Shown piece by piece: positions 40,613-50,381 of a stretch of 64,000 bases of DNA; position 1 is the first letter of the stretch; each line of letters begins with the position of its first letter. This stretch comes from JAPYTY01 sp036338435 (lineage in GTDB: Bacteria; Acidobacteriota; UBA6911; RPQK01; JADFOI01), in NCBI GenBank assembly GCA_036338435.1, contig JAYZCG010000049.1, positions 1 to 64,000 on the forward strand. Reading direction: 5' to 3'. Below the pieces are notes generated by a model. It worked only from the letters and a program-made list of their open reading frames with translations. It did not search any database and was not told the origin of the DNA. Both the position numbers and the translations under genes were made by a program.

Positions 40613-42421
40613 TTATTGTTGTTCAACATCTATCGGAGATCTGATAATGTCCGAATTACGTGCATTCTTAATGTAATAATTCCGGGCCGTATTACTTAGC
40701 AGGTTCTCTTTTACTAACTCAGCAGTAACTTGAGTAACACACTCGACATAGTGCTCATGTGTAAGATTCTGCCTAGAAGCTAGTACTCCGTATTGCTCTC
40801 CCTCACGCATCCGTCGTTGCCACGCCTGTGCAATACTTTCACGTGTGTCACGGACACCATTTTTGTTCATATCTACCAAATAACCACGGGAATCCAGTGG
40901 CTCCAACCATTCTGGGTCATATTCTGAGGGAAGGTCTTCTGTATCAGCATTAATCACATGTCGTTGTTCCTTCAGATACGGAATAAATGTGGTTCTTCCC
41001 GGTCGGGGTGCCTCTTTAGCATATTCGATGAAAATCCCGGTAGGACAGGCCACTTCAGGCAGTGCAATCGCAGAATTTTCTAGACTACCATTGCCATCCA
41101 CATCTCCTAAGAATGGGATATCCGAACGTGTCGGACCTGGATTCACTCCCTTTTCGACCCACTGATCTAGAGTGTCGATGAGTGCGTCGAAAACGCCACC
41201 CAAATCCAAATTGTTAAGCCCTGGCTTGGTAGCACCTTCAGCTCGACTAGCATAACCAGCGTCAGCATGACTGACTCCGACAATCTCATACATACGGGTT
41301 AAAGAACCGAGTCCCTTTTCTTTTAAAAGGCGTGTGTTCTCACGCTTTACAAACAGGTAATTCCCCTGGACAAAATCCGCACCTGTGTAATTCTGGTGGG
41401 CAATGTCAATCTGGCGAACAAAATTTTGCTTATACAACTCATCTACAACTAAGGTGTCTTGGGCATCTTTTTGAAGCGAGAAAATTCCCTCACCAACATC
41501 AACACGGGCAAGTCGCTGAACCGGCCAGTACCAACCGCCACCCGCATCATCCAGTAGCATGCCATCATAAAGTCTATTGCCTTCCGTATCACTATTAGCA
41601 CCCCGCTTGTAGTTGAAGATACGGCCTAGACTGGCTCCTCCGGACTTCCCATAGTAATAGGTTCGTTGAGCCTTACGACCAAGACGTGTCTGGATCAGAT
41701 TCTTGGCAATCTGAGTCCAATCACGGATCAGTCCGGTGTGAAATCCAAAAGTCTTGTCCTTGAACACGGTGCCATCATCCAGTTTGACCTCCTCACTTGC
41801 AAAGCTGATCGCTCCTCTTCGCCGGGCACCACTAGCAGGACGACGCGTGTATGCTACCGCATACCCTTTGTCAATCATCAACCCAGCATAGGCATTCCCT
41901 CCGGTAAGAAGCGAGTATTCATCGCCCTTACGGGGTGGCAATTCTCCCATGGGAGTGTAGTGGCTTGAGCCATGTACCAGAACGAAAAGTTTACCATTCC
42001 AGTCAGCGGCTGACTGAGGTAAAAGCACAGTCATTCCGCTCCCTTTAGGCGCACGATAGGTGCCAATACCATGGTAGTAGGGACCTAGATTAGATCTCTG
42101 GGCTAAGGCAAATTCCGGCGCATCGGTGAAAACCTCTATCCTCTCCCCCTGCTTTACTGTATACCCGTCAAGAGTCCCGCTTATCCCAATCTCTAATCGT
42201 TGAAAAATAATACCATCGGCATTCCGGACCGTTCCTTCCGATATCCAACACTCATTAGGGCCAACTGTCCCGCCCTTGACACTTGCCAAGGGGCCAATCA
42301 GGGCTCGACAATCAGCTGTCCCCGCATTCTGGGCATAAAGTGGTACAACCACAATAAGCACAAACACAATCACGATAGAGGCGAAGACAACTTTCGGGCG
42401 TTTCTCGTTAATGATGTTCAT
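40613..42421 (-). CDS. Secreted alpha/beta hydrolase, tannase-like
   Basis: 602 residues with a signal peptide (VVFASIVIVFVLIVVVPLYAQ). A nucleophile elbow YYYGKSGGASLGR, an oxyanion-type segment KLFVLVHGSSHYTP and a His in EIVGVSHADAGY can be seen. The overall layout resembles large secreted alpha/beta hydrolases related to tannases and feruloyl esterases, but I cannot assign the family firmly. Its stop lies 1 nt from the convergent iorB stop. A role in releasing acids for the neighbouring oxidases is plausible but unproven. Confidence 0.6.
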   Translation of the reverse strand: MNIINEKRPKVVFASIVIVFVLIVVVPLYAQNAGTADCRALIGPLASVKGGTVGPNECWISEGTVRNADGIIFQRLEIGISGTLDGYTVKQGERIEVFTDAPEFALAQRSNLGPYYHGIGTYRAPKGSGMTVLLPQSAADWNGKLFVLVHGSSHYTPMGELPPRKGDEYSLLTGGNAYAGLMIDKGYAVAYTRRPASGARRRGAISFASEEVKLDDGTVFKDKTFGFHTGLIRDWTQIAKNLIQTRLGRKAQRTYYYGKSGGASLGRIFNYKRGANSDTEGNRLYDGMLLDDAGGGWYWPVQRLARVDVGEGIFSLQKDAQDTLVVDELYKQNFVRQIDIAHQNYTGADFVQGNYLFVKRENTRLLKEKGLGSLTRMYEIVGVSHADAGYASRAEGATKPGLNNLDLGGVFDALIDTLDQWVEKGVNPGPTRSDIPFLGDVDGNGSLENSAIALPEVACPTGIFIEYAKEAPRPGRTTFIPYLKEQRHVINADTEDLPSEYDPEWLEPLDSRGYLVDMNKNGVRDTRESIAQAWQRRMREGEQYGVLASRQNLTHEHYVECVTQVTAELVKENLLSNTARNYYIKNARNSDIIRSPIDVEQQ

Positions 42422-42615
42422 TATTTCCCTCTGCTATGTTTGATGTTGATATTAGGTGCATCCCATTCATGATAAATCTGGCCGACATTAGAAGGCAAAT
42501 GGCTAGCACGCTACGGCAACAAAAGCCTACTAGAATATGGATGATTCAGAATATAGGAGACTCAAGACATATCCTAGTTGACATCACTTTGTTGATGCTG
42601 TCAATCTGCGCGACT

Positions 42616-43743
42616 ATGAAGGTGCTGTTAATATCTCCTTACCATGGTGGCAGCCATCAAGCTTGGGCTGAAGGGTACCAGAAGTACAGCACCCATCACC
42701 CTTCACTTTTAACACTACCGGCTCGTTACTGGAAATGGAGGATGCACGGCGGTGCGGTAACACTGGCCCAAAAGTTCACAGAGGCCCATTTCGATCCTGA
42801 CGTGATCATGGTCACAGACATGTTGGATCTAAGTACCTTTCTATCTCTAACGCGAGAAAAGACGGCCGGCACTCCTGTCGTCCTATACATGCATGAAAAC
42901 CAACTGACCTACCCACTACCTAAAGATCTGCAAAGCGGGCCTATGCGACGCCAGCATGGGGAACGTGACTTACACTATGCTTTCATTAACTACGCCTCCA
43001 TGTTAAGCGCCGATAGAATCGTATTCAACTCAGCGTTTCACCGTCGCTCATTTTTCGATGGTCTTCCACGCTTTCTTAACCACTTTCCAGAATTCAGAGA
43101 AAAACACACTGTGGAACAACTAAAGGAACACTCCCTAGTTCTACCAGTAGGCTTGGATTTGGAGAAGCTACAACCGCCGTGTCCCAACCCGGAGCAAAGA
43201 CTACCGCTTATACTCTGGAACCAGCGTTGGGAGTATGACAAAAATCCTGAGGAGTTCTTTAGAGTGGTCTTTGCCCTGGCTGACGAAGGAATACCATTCG
43301 AGTTAGCAGTATGTGGAAAATCCTTCCAGCAGCCACCGCCCATTTTTGATCTAGCCTCCCGAAAGTTAAAGAGTCACGTGGTGCATTGGGGCTATGCACA
43401 ACCACATGTCTATCGGAAACTACTGTGGGACTCGACACTTACTATTTCTACCGCACTTCACGAGTTCTTCGGCATCAGCATCCTCGAAGCTGCCTTTTGT
43501 CAAACGCTTCCCCTTGTACCCAACCGCCTTAGTTACCCTGAAATTATTCCGAACGAATTCCACGAATCTTGCCTATATAACTGTGAGGACGAACTTCTAG
43601 AAAAACTAAAGCTTGTGTTGGGAAATCCTGAATCGATCCGAAAAACAACACGCGCCCTAGCTACTCAGGCCGAGAGCTACAGTTGGAATAAGTGGGCGCC
43701 CAAGTACGATCTTTTATTAAAGGAAATCAATTCTATCCGCTAA
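42616..43743 (+). CDS. tRNA-queuosine alpha-mannosyltransferase (QTMAN/GTDC1-like, DUF3524)
   Basis: 375 residues from ATG 42616; the frame is open upstream to 42436 but that part is unlike the family. The N-terminus KVLLISPYHGGSHQAWAEGY, the segment LPARYWKWRMHGGA, VVLYMHENQLTYP and RIVFNSAFHRRSF match the DUF3524 domain of the animal enzyme GTDC1 (QTMAN), which mannosylates queuosine in tRNA-Asp. The C-terminal half is a GT4-like Rossmann domain with HEFFGISILEAAFCQTLPL. Cytoplasmic. It is out of place among the catabolic genes and overlaps the convergent dioxygenase gene by 11 nt at the 3' end. Confidence 0.85.
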   Translation: MKVLLISPYHGGSHQAWAEGYQKYSTHHPSLLTLPARYWKWRMHGGAVTLAQKFTEAHFDPDVIMVTDMLDLSTFLSLTREKTAGTPVVLYMHENQLTYPLPKDLQSGPMRRQHGERDLHYAFINYASMLSADRIVFNSAFHRRSFFDGLPRFLNHFPEFREKHTVEQLKEHSLVLPVGLDLEKLQPPCPNPEQRLPLILWNQRWEYDKNPEEFFRVVFALADEGIPFELAVCGKSFQQPPPIFDLASRKLKSHVVHWGYAQPHVYRKLLWDSTLTISTALHEFFGISILEAAFCQTLPLVPNRLSYPEIIPNEFHESCLYNCEDELLEKLKLVLGNPESIRKTTRALATQAESYSWNKWAPKYDLLLKEINSIR

Positions 43744-44578
43744 GGGAAGTACCTAGGAGAGTGCAACGCTTTAGAAGACGCCGTTCGGAGGAGGAGAAAT
43801 CAGTACGAGCGTGACATGAGCACAGGTTATCCCACATCAAGAGATCCCCCGGATGCCACCTATGTTCATAGATCATCTCTGGATTCTCCACGAAGTGAAG
43901 AAGTTCGTCCAGTAAAGCATCACTCTCTTCGCTAGAGACCCCTTCAATTTTTGCTGTCATCAAGGGATTAACATAAAGAGCCCTGCGTTGCGTGATGGGG
44001 TGGGTGATAGCCACAGGCTGAAAATGGTGTTTAATCTGGCTGATATCTTTTCCCAGATCTACCTTTCCGGTGGTCGTGTAATCATATATCTGTAACGCCT
44101 TGAGACCACTAATCTTCTGCTTGGTGGTCTCAGACAGCACATCGTATGCCTTGTACATGTTGGCAAATCGCGTTTCACCTCCTTGGGAAGGAACTTCGAC
44201 AGCGTAAAGAAGTGTGGCCTTAGGTGGAGCTTCCACGTAGCACATGTCATGATGAAACCACAACTCACCATCGGGCAACGAACCGATCAGTTGACCATTC
44301 TCACGAATATTAGAGATCAGCATAATCTCCGGATTGTGTTCTTGACCTTCCGGCCATTGATCCCGTGGGAGAGAACGTTGGCCTACCTCGCCCAAATATC
44401 GGGCAAAACGAAGTTGTTGTTCCTCGGTAATCTGCTGGTTACGAAAAAGAATCACTGCGTATTCGCTGAACGCATCGGCAATCTGAGATACAACTTCTGG
44501 ACTCAGTTCATCGCGAAGATCAACCCCACGGATCTCAGCCCCAAGTGCAGACGAAAGAGGTGTAACAACCAGAGTCAT
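43733..44578 (-). CDS. TauD/TfdA-family Fe(II)/2-oxoglutarate dioxygenase
   Basis: 281 residues. The iron triad is readable: His109 and Asp111 in LWFHHDMCY and His256 in CSCHARTDF. A 2-oxoglutarate-binding Arg is expected in ERRLLKR (267-271). The N-terminus TPLSSALGAEIRGVDLRDEL is typical of TauD/TfdA. Members hydroxylate taurine, aryloxyacetates or other acids, often releasing an aldehyde. No transporter or sulfonate genes are directly attached, so the substrate is open. The stop region overlaps the convergent mannosyltransferase end. Confidence 0.88.
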   Translation of the reverse strand: MTLVVTPLSSALGAEIRGVDLRDELSPEVVSQIADAFSEYAVILFRNQQITEEQQLRFARYLGEVGQRSLPRDQWPEGQEHNPEIMLISNIRENGQLIGSLPDGELWFHHDMCYVEAPPKATLLYAVEVPSQGGETRFANMYKAYDVLSETTKQKISGLKALQIYDYTTTGKVDLGKDISQIKHHFQPVAITHPITQRRALYVNPLMTAKIEGVSSEESDALLDELLHFVENPEMIYEHRWHPGDLLMWDNLCSCHARTDFSSSERRLLKRCTLLGTSLSG

Positions 44579-44598
44579 AGCTAATTATTAAGTTTGAC

Positions 44599-44621
44599 GC
44601 TTGCTACTCCTAATTGCAAGC
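44599..44621. repeat. Short inverted repeat upstream of the dioxygenase gene
   Basis: GCTTGC (44599-44604) and GCAAGC (44616-44621) with an 11-nt gap, about 20 nt upstream of the leftward start at 44578. Possible operator or leader hairpin; short arms make chance occurrence likely. Confidence 0.2.
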
Positions 44622-44677
44622 ATCTAGTTTGTTGTTTGGAGTTTTGCATAGGGCGGTCACCACCCCTACAGTACATG

Positions 44678-46201
44678 CTACAAAGTTCGTCTGATTAAGC
44701 CATGGAATTTTTCAACTTGTTCGGGCGGTTGAGGCCGCGTGAACAAACTCACCACTACAAACGTAATGAGATTGATAAAAAAAGCTGTGGCTAGACCGGG
44801 TAAAATATGTGTTGGAATGGGGTATGGGATAATCCCCAATTCCCAGGTAAAGGTCAGCACAATACCAACAGCAGGAGCAACGAGGGCCGCTTCAGTAGAC
44901 GCTCTTGACCAGGCAATCGCACCCAACAAAGGAGGTAAAAGTTGGATAGTAATCGCTCCAGCAAAAATCGCTAATGGGGTGATCAAAACTGGATTGGACA
45001 GAGCCAGTAAAAGCCCAACCGATGCCACGATGATAATGATGCTACGGTTGAGTCTTACCTCCTGACAATTGTTCATATTGTTCCACATCATGGGTCGAAC
45101 GAGATCGCGAACCACGGTCGCCGTCAAGGTATGCATGTAGGTATCGGTGGTAGAGATGATCGCGGCTAGTACAGCGACCAAAAACAGGATTGCGAAAAAA
45201 GTTGGCATAACCTCAAAAGCTAATAATGAAGAGATGAAATCTGGACTATCTACCTCGGCAAAAACCGTCTTCCCGTAGCTCCCAATCAAGTAGGTTCCAA
45301 ACACAAAAGCGAGGGACCACAAAAAAAGCATCATGCTACTGATCTTTGCAAAATGTGACTTACTACGAGCCGAGTACATTCGTATCCACATGGAGGGAGA
45401 AAGAACCACAGATCCAAGACTTAGCCCAATGGCAATACCATAGATGTAAGAGGGAGTGTAAACATCCTGCAAACCAGGGATGGTGATAAAACGATCCCGA
45501 ATTGTCCCTAATCCTTCAAGCAAGCCTCCCGCTCCACCAGCTGCGAAGAAAATAGAAGTTCCATACACAACAGACATGAACAAAATCAGTAATCCATTGA
45601 AGAGATCTAACCAGGCAATACCACGCAGTCCTGAGGAGATGACATGAACGATGACTATCAAAGCAATAATAGTAGTCCCCAAGGCTGGAGAAAGGGTGTT
45701 ACCAGAAAGAACGTTAAGAAGGATCCCGCCTGCTAATAGCTGGGCCACGATGTAAGCAATATTGTAGAGCGCACTTGTGAAAACTGTGTATAGGCGAATC
45801 GTGTCGCTTTGATAGTACCCCCCCAGAAGATCTCCTGGAGTGGTAAAATGATACTGTTTCCCAAGCACCCAGATACGGGGGCCTAGATACCAGATCAACA
45901 TAGCCGCCACTGAATTGCCTGCCAGGATAGAAACCACGAAAGGAGTGCCGAAGGTGTAGACAGCCCCAGGTAGACCAGCCATTCCTACACCACTAAGAAC
46001 AGAGGCAAACATGGTAAAGGTCACCACCAACCAGCCCAGATTTCGTGAGGCCACAATGTAGTCACTAGCCTCTTCAGCTAGGCGACGCTTAGCAGCAAAG
46101 GAAATCAACAAGAAAACAATGAAATACCCTCCCAAGGCTACAACAATCAGCCAATAATTGGACAAGACTAGCTCTTGAACTTCAGTGGGAAATGAACTCA
46201 T
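44678..46201 (-). CDS. Sodium:solute symporter (SSS family)
   Basis: 507 residues with about 13 hydrophobic segments. N-terminal GGYFIVFLLISFAAKRR, then VTFTMFASVLSGVGMAGLPGAVYTFG and the family signature region LVAVLAAIISTTDTYMHTLTATVVRDL. Typical SSS carriers import amino acids, sugars, pantothenate or organic acids with Na+. It probably imports a product of the secreted hydrolases nearby, but the substrate cannot be inferred. It lies 99 nt downstream of the leftward dioxygenase start region, so it is not obviously in the same transcript. Confidence 0.88.
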   Translation of the reverse strand: MSSFPTEVQELVLSNYWLIVVALGGYFIVFLLISFAAKRRLAEEASDYIVASRNLGWLVVTFTMFASVLSGVGMAGLPGAVYTFGTPFVVSILAGNSVAAMLIWYLGPRIWVLGKQYHFTTPGDLLGGYYQSDTIRLYTVFTSALYNIAYIVAQLLAGGILLNVLSGNTLSPALGTTIIALIVIVHVISSGLRGIAWLDLFNGLLILFMSVVYGTSIFFAAGGAGGLLEGLGTIRDRFITIPGLQDVYTPSYIYGIAIGLSLGSVVLSPSMWIRMYSARSKSHFAKISSMMLFLWSLAFVFGTYLIGSYGKTVFAEVDSPDFISSLLAFEVMPTFFAILFLVAVLAAIISTTDTYMHTLTATVVRDLVRPMMWNNMNNCQEVRLNRSIIIIVASVGLLLALSNPVLITPLAIFAGAITIQLLPPLLGAIAWSRASTEAALVAPAVGIVLTFTWELGIIPYPIPTHILPGLATAFFINLITFVVVSLFTRPQPPEQVEKFHGLIRRTL

Positions 46202-46321
46202 ACTTCACCGCAAAGATATAGGGCCATTAGAATAGTGCTGGAAGATGCAAATCACTTTTGCCTTATTGACCTTTCAGTACTTGAACAGAAATATATCCAT
46301 TCAGAATTTGCTATCTTGATT

Positions 46322-46335
46322 AGTGCTTCAGCACT
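46322..46335. terminator. Short hairpin just after the tannase-family gene
   Basis: AGTGC (46322-46326), loop TTCA, GCACT (46331-46335), 5 nt beyond the stop codon of the leftward gene. Only five pairs and no U-run; weak terminator candidate. Confidence 0.2.
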
Positions 46336-46340
46336 GCACT

Positions 46341-48005
46341 CTAACGACAACTGAAATTTCTATGTATCCAATTCAAGGCGTTGTTTTGGCCAGCATCAGG
46401 CCCAGTGTACACGGCCAGTTCTGGATAGGCGCAAACTTTTCTCTCATTATCCACCAATCCATCTGTACTGTGAGTGGCAACAACATAGTCAGGAGCATCA
46501 CCCTTCTCCACCCATGCCACCAGTGATGCCAGCTTATCCCAGCTATTGGGCCCAGGACCACCACCACAATGGCCCATCCCCGGTACCATGAAAAGCCGAG
46601 CGTGGCTCCTAGCTACCTCGATATCTCCCTTGAAAGTAATATCGATGACATCTTTATAGTAATCGAGAGTGGGCTCGGGATGAGCCGCCACATCCACCCA
46701 ACCGTGGTACAGAAGCAATTTGCCCCCGCGGTCTATTAAATAGCGTGTCAAATCGGGATCATCAGCATTGGTAATGGCTCTCATGAAGTCAGCCTTTTCC
46801 GACGTGACATCATCAATGTTGAACTCCCACCAGGCCCACTCATTTTGAATCTGATCCCGAACGGGAACGTGGGACAAATCGACTGGATCCTGGACGGGGA
46901 CACCCGGGTCAGTCTCGTAAAAAAGATAACTAGCGTGGTTGCTAGCATTAACTAAAGAGAGTGGAAACATGTTATTTCCAACATGTGGAAGATACCGCAC
47001 CCACCGTTTCTCCGCTCCAAAAGCCAAGCCTTTCAAGATGGTCACGTCATTACTATCATAGGCACCACGATAAAAGTCCTTGATCAATTGTAATTGTGCT
47101 TGAGTGAAACACTCATCACCATTGACATCACCCACACACATTTTGTCTTTCAAATCGATGTCCGGATCAAAATTACAACTGAGCGGATCATCAACTACCC
47201 CATCGGTAATGGTATCCCGTGCATCGCATTTCTCCATGACCGCCTCGGTTAGTATAGACAACTTCGTCATACTGTCATGGGTTCCATTCCCATCAGTGTC
47301 GAATGCCAAATTGCCTGCGAAATGGTCTTCAAATACTCTCTGCAACATCCACACATGGGTCGTATTAAGTTCCTGGTAAAAATTCACCGGCGCCCCCGCA
47401 ATAATGCCATCAAAGTCATAAGGATAACGCTGCGCCTCCATCAAGCCTTGTCTACCCCCCGTTGAACACCCTTCGTGGTAGGAATAGTCAGCCTCCTTAC
47501 CATAATAGGCCGTGATCACCGTCCTGGCCGCGTTGACCGTCAAGTGTACGGCACGGTACCCAAAGTCAATTTCTGCCTGTCGGTTGTTGTAGCCAAAAGA
47601 AGCTCCGGGTTCTGAACCATTGTCGTGCCCAGTATTGCTGTTGGCGACTACGTACCCTTGTGCCACCCGGTGGTAAGCAAAGTCCAAATCACCGTCTTTC
47701 CCCCCATCCCCCCAATTAACAAAGCGGCCATTCCAGTTTTGAGGCAAGGGAAGTTGCACATGATAAACAATGGCTGGGGAGATCACTCCCTTAACGTAGC
47801 AATGTCGTGGGGTCGTCTCGGTGGCTTCTACTAACACGGCTAGTTGGAGAGTGAGATTCCGGGTTGCAAGCAAGGACTTACAGGCTGTCTCGTCTTCTAC
47901 GAAAGTATTGGCGATTATTAGTCCATTGCTACTCAGGAGAAAGCAACCCAAAATCACAATTGCTCGTATTCTCGTCACAAAAATCTGATTTACAACAATT
48001 CTCAT
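46341..48005 (-). CDS. Secreted tannase / feruloyl esterase family hydrolase
   Basis: 554 residues from ATG 48005 (AGGAGGA 5 nt upstream; frame open to 48050). Signal peptide IRAIVILGCFLLSSNGLIIA. The tannase-family nucleophile region YSYHEGCSTGGRQGLMEAQR, with Cys directly before the catalytic Ser, and the C-terminal GMGHCGGGPGPNSWD, with Cys after the catalytic His, form the known CS-D-HC motif in which a disulfide links Ser and His. The acid lies in YHGWVDVAAHPEPT. A Ca-site-like block DTDGNGTHDSMTK fits the family lid. Cleaves gallate, ferulate or related aromatic esters. Confidence 0.9.
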   Translation of the reverse strand: MRIVVNQIFVTRIRAIVILGCFLLSSNGLIIANTFVEDETACKSLLATRNLTLQLAVLVEATETTPRHCYVKGVISPAIVYHVQLPLPQNWNGRFVNWGDGGKDGDLDFAYHRVAQGYVVANSNTGHDNGSEPGASFGYNNRQAEIDFGYRAVHLTVNAARTVITAYYGKEADYSYHEGCSTGGRQGLMEAQRYPYDFDGIIAGAPVNFYQELNTTHVWMLQRVFEDHFAGNLAFDTDGNGTHDSMTKLSILTEAVMEKCDARDTITDGVVDDPLSCNFDPDIDLKDKMCVGDVNGDECFTQAQLQLIKDFYRGAYDSNDVTILKGLAFGAEKRWVRYLPHVGNNMFPLSLVNASNHASYLFYETDPGVPVQDPVDLSHVPVRDQIQNEWAWWEFNIDDVTSEKADFMRAITNADDPDLTRYLIDRGGKLLLYHGWVDVAAHPEPTLDYYKDVIDITFKGDIEVARSHARLFMVPGMGHCGGGPGPNSWDKLASLVAWVEKGDAPDYVVATHSTDGLVDNERKVCAYPELAVYTGPDAGQNNALNWIHRNFSCR

Positions 48006-48090
48006 ACTTCCTCCTGAAAAAGACATTGCCCAATCGTAAGCCCTCACCATTCTAAAAACAATCCCTCAGACCCATACTATTACACGTGTG

Positions 48091-48102
48091 GTAATCGATT
48101 AC
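48091..48102. promoter_or_regulatory. Perfect central-CG palindrome between tannase and DUF5916 genes
   Basis: GTAATCGATTAC is a perfect 12-base palindrome in the 131-nt divergent region, next to another palindrome, ACACGTGT (48082-48089). Central-CG palindromes of this shape are typical operators of LacI-family regulators (known for that family; binding here inferred). It could co-control the secreted esterase and the outer-membrane protein. No lacI-like gene is in the window. Confidence 0.45.
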
Positions 48103-48136
48103 GAAATGTTGGATACTGGGTCCTCATGCATATAGG

Positions 48137-50320
48137 ATGACAAGTTTGGACGCACGGATCACACCACTAATATTGGTCTTTTTACTTGGGACTTCATTTC
48201 TGTACGGACAGACTGGCGGGGTCAATCCATCAGTAGAACGTCAACATCGCGAGGTATTTGCTGGTTTCATAGATACTCCTATAACTCTCGATGGCGTTCT
48301 AGATGAGCTAGTATGGAATCAAGTTGAACCTGCGACTGACTTTATTCAACGAGAACCTTTCGAAGGTCAGCCCGCCACAGAAAAAACGGAAATCAGAGTG
48401 CTATACGACACAGAAGCTCTCTATTTTGGGGCTTCAGTTTACGATTCTGAACCGGACAAGCTTATCATCAACAGCCTGAAGCAAGACTACCCGATAACCC
48501 AATCCGATGGAATCTCTTTCTATCTGGATACCTTCAATGACGACCGCAACCTTTACGCATTTTTCATAAACCCAGCCGGGGCTAAACACGAAACCCAAGT
48601 GGAGGATGAAGGGAAAAATCAAAGTCTTGCCTGGGAAGATGTGTGGGAGGTGAAAACAAGAATTACTGCAGCAGGATGGTATGCCGAAGTCAAAATACCA
48701 TTTAAATCTCTACGATTTTCCAAAGCAAAAATACAGACTTGGGGAATTAACTTTCAAAGACGGATCCGAAGAAGGAATGAACAAGCCTTTTGGGGTCCAA
48801 TGCCTCGGCGCTTTATCTCTTTCAATATGTCCTTTGCGGGAGATTTGAAAGGCCTCAAAAACATAAAGCCAGGCCGAAATTTCAAGGTTAAACCATTTGT
48901 CACCTCTGAATTCAGAGGGTTGTCAGGAGATGACTTCGACATCCAAGGCGATGTGGGACTTGACATCAAGTATGGCCTGAGTCCAGATCTCACACTTGAC
49001 GGCACTCTCAACACAGATTTTTCCCAAGTAGAAGTGGATGAACAGCAGATCAACCTGACCCGATTCAGCCTATTCTTTCCAGAGAAACGAGATTTTTTTC
49101 TGGAAAATGCTGGGATTTTTAGTTTTGGACCGACCGCTCAGCGCGATGTTTCACAGGACCTTATCCTTTTTTTTAGTCGCCGTATTGGTCTGTCTACGAA
49201 TGGACAGCCACTGCCCATCTTGGGAGGGGCACGTTTGACAGGACGTCAAGGAAAATACAGATTAGGATTGTTCAACATGCAGACCCGCGAATCAAATTCT
49301 GATCCCTCTAATAACTTTACAGTCCTGCGTATCAAAAGAAATATCCTGAATAATTCAGATTTAGGAGGCATGTTTATAAACCGAGATTCCAGCCAGCCGG
49401 GCGACTACAATCGTACCTTTGGCATTGATCTTAACTTTAGATTCTGGGAGGATCTCAGCGTTACATCCTTTTTAGCAGCGACCCGAACACCTGACTTGAA
49501 AAAGAATGACATGGCAGGTCGGGTTTGGGTGGAATGGAAAACTAACCTCTGGGAAGCTAGGACTGGCTACCTGAGTATTGGAGAAAACTTCAACCCGGAA
49601 GTCGGATTCGTACCCCGCCGTAACATTCAAAAGAGTGATACCTCCATTGGATGGCGGCCCCGTCCCGAAAGCATTTCCTGGATCCGAGAGTTCTTCCCTA
49701 GTGTCCAATTCCAATACATTACTGACCAGGAAGGTGATTTGGTCACACGGGAAACTGGTCTAACATTCAAGACCAATTTCAACAATGGAGGAAGTTTTGA
49801 GGTGGGACGAACACTGAGTTTTGAAAGGCTGGATGTGCCCTTTCGTATCTATCGAGATCTCAAGATTGCGGCTGGAGATTACCACTTCAATCATTGGTCT
49901 ATGCAACTCAGTTCCAACCCTAGCGCCAATATTTCCGGGCGACTCCGCTATGGAACAGGAGATTTCTGGAATGGAACACGCAAGGGAATGCTTTTGAGCC
50001 TTGCCTTAAAGCCTCACTATAAGTTTTCAGTATCGAGCCAACTCCAGTGGACTCATTTAAAACTCAAAGGTGGTGACTTCACAACGCGACTTTTCAGTAC
50101 TCGCATCGAATACGCCTTCAGCACCAAAAGGTTTTTAAGTGCCCTAATTCAATATAATAGCGATCTCGATCAGATTAGTACCAACCTCCGATTCAACCTC
50201 ATTCACCGACCGCTGAGTGATATTTTTGTTGTTTACACTGAGCAACGAGACGTCTCCAAGACGGGCGCACTTAATAAGTCTCTAATGTTTAAATATACCC
50301 ACATGTTGAATGTTTTTTAA
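48137..50320 (+). CDS. DUF5916 outer-membrane protein with CBM9-like domain (copy 1)
   Basis: 727 residues. Signal peptide ITPLILVFLLGTSFLYGQ. A CBM9-like beta-sandwich spans about residues 40-225 (ITLDGVLDELVWNQVEPATDF, LYFGASVYDSEPDK, GISFYLDTFNDDRNLYAFFI). The DUF5916 barrel follows, with the family hallmark SLFFPEKRDFFLENAGIFSFG, ending KYTHMLNVF with the C-terminal Phe of outer-membrane barrels. Function is unproven; proteins of this kind are common in Acidobacteriota and Bacteroidota near uptake genes. It is followed after 78-102 nt by a paralogue of the same length. Confidence 0.85.
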   Translation: MTSLDARITPLILVFLLGTSFLYGQTGGVNPSVERQHREVFAGFIDTPITLDGVLDELVWNQVEPATDFIQREPFEGQPATEKTEIRVLYDTEALYFGASVYDSEPDKLIINSLKQDYPITQSDGISFYLDTFNDDRNLYAFFINPAGAKHETQVEDEGKNQSLAWEDVWEVKTRITAAGWYAEVKIPFKSLRFSKAKIQTWGINFQRRIRRRNEQAFWGPMPRRFISFNMSFAGDLKGLKNIKPGRNFKVKPFVTSEFRGLSGDDFDIQGDVGLDIKYGLSPDLTLDGTLNTDFSQVEVDEQQINLTRFSLFFPEKRDFFLENAGIFSFGPTAQRDVSQDLILFFSRRIGLSTNGQPLPILGGARLTGRQGKYRLGLFNMQTRESNSDPSNNFTVLRIKRNILNNSDLGGMFINRDSSQPGDYNRTFGIDLNFRFWEDLSVTSFLAATRTPDLKKNDMAGRVWVEWKTNLWEARTGYLSIGENFNPEVGFVPRRNIQKSDTSIGWRPRPESISWIREFFPSVQFQYITDQEGDLVTRETGLTFKTNFNNGGSFEVGRTLSFERLDVPFRIYRDLKIAAGDYHFNHWSMQLSSNPSANISGRLRYGTGDFWNGTRKGMLLSLALKPHYKFSVSSQLQWTHLKLKGGDFTTRLFSTRIEYAFSTKRFLSALIQYNSDLDQISTNLRFNLIHRPLSDIFVVYTEQRDVSKTGALNKSLMFKYTHMLNVF
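49067..49129 (+). repeat. 63-nt tract shared with 51341-51403 (62 of 63 identical), copy 1
   Basis: The stretch coding for SLFFPEKRDFFLENAGIFSFG is identical to the second DUF5916 gene except for one base (position 16), including synonymous positions, while the flanking sequences differ freely. It suggests gene conversion between the tandem genes or unusually strict constraint. Confidence 0.7.
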
Positions 50321-50381
50321 TGGGAAACACCGCATTCCTCAAGCGTCATATGAGATAGGTCTGGGAGGATAATCAACAAGT

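Noticed and set aside
42436..42615. 60-residue N-terminal extension of the mannosyltransferase
   Set aside because: The family N-terminus starts exactly at the later Met (KVLLISPYHGG).
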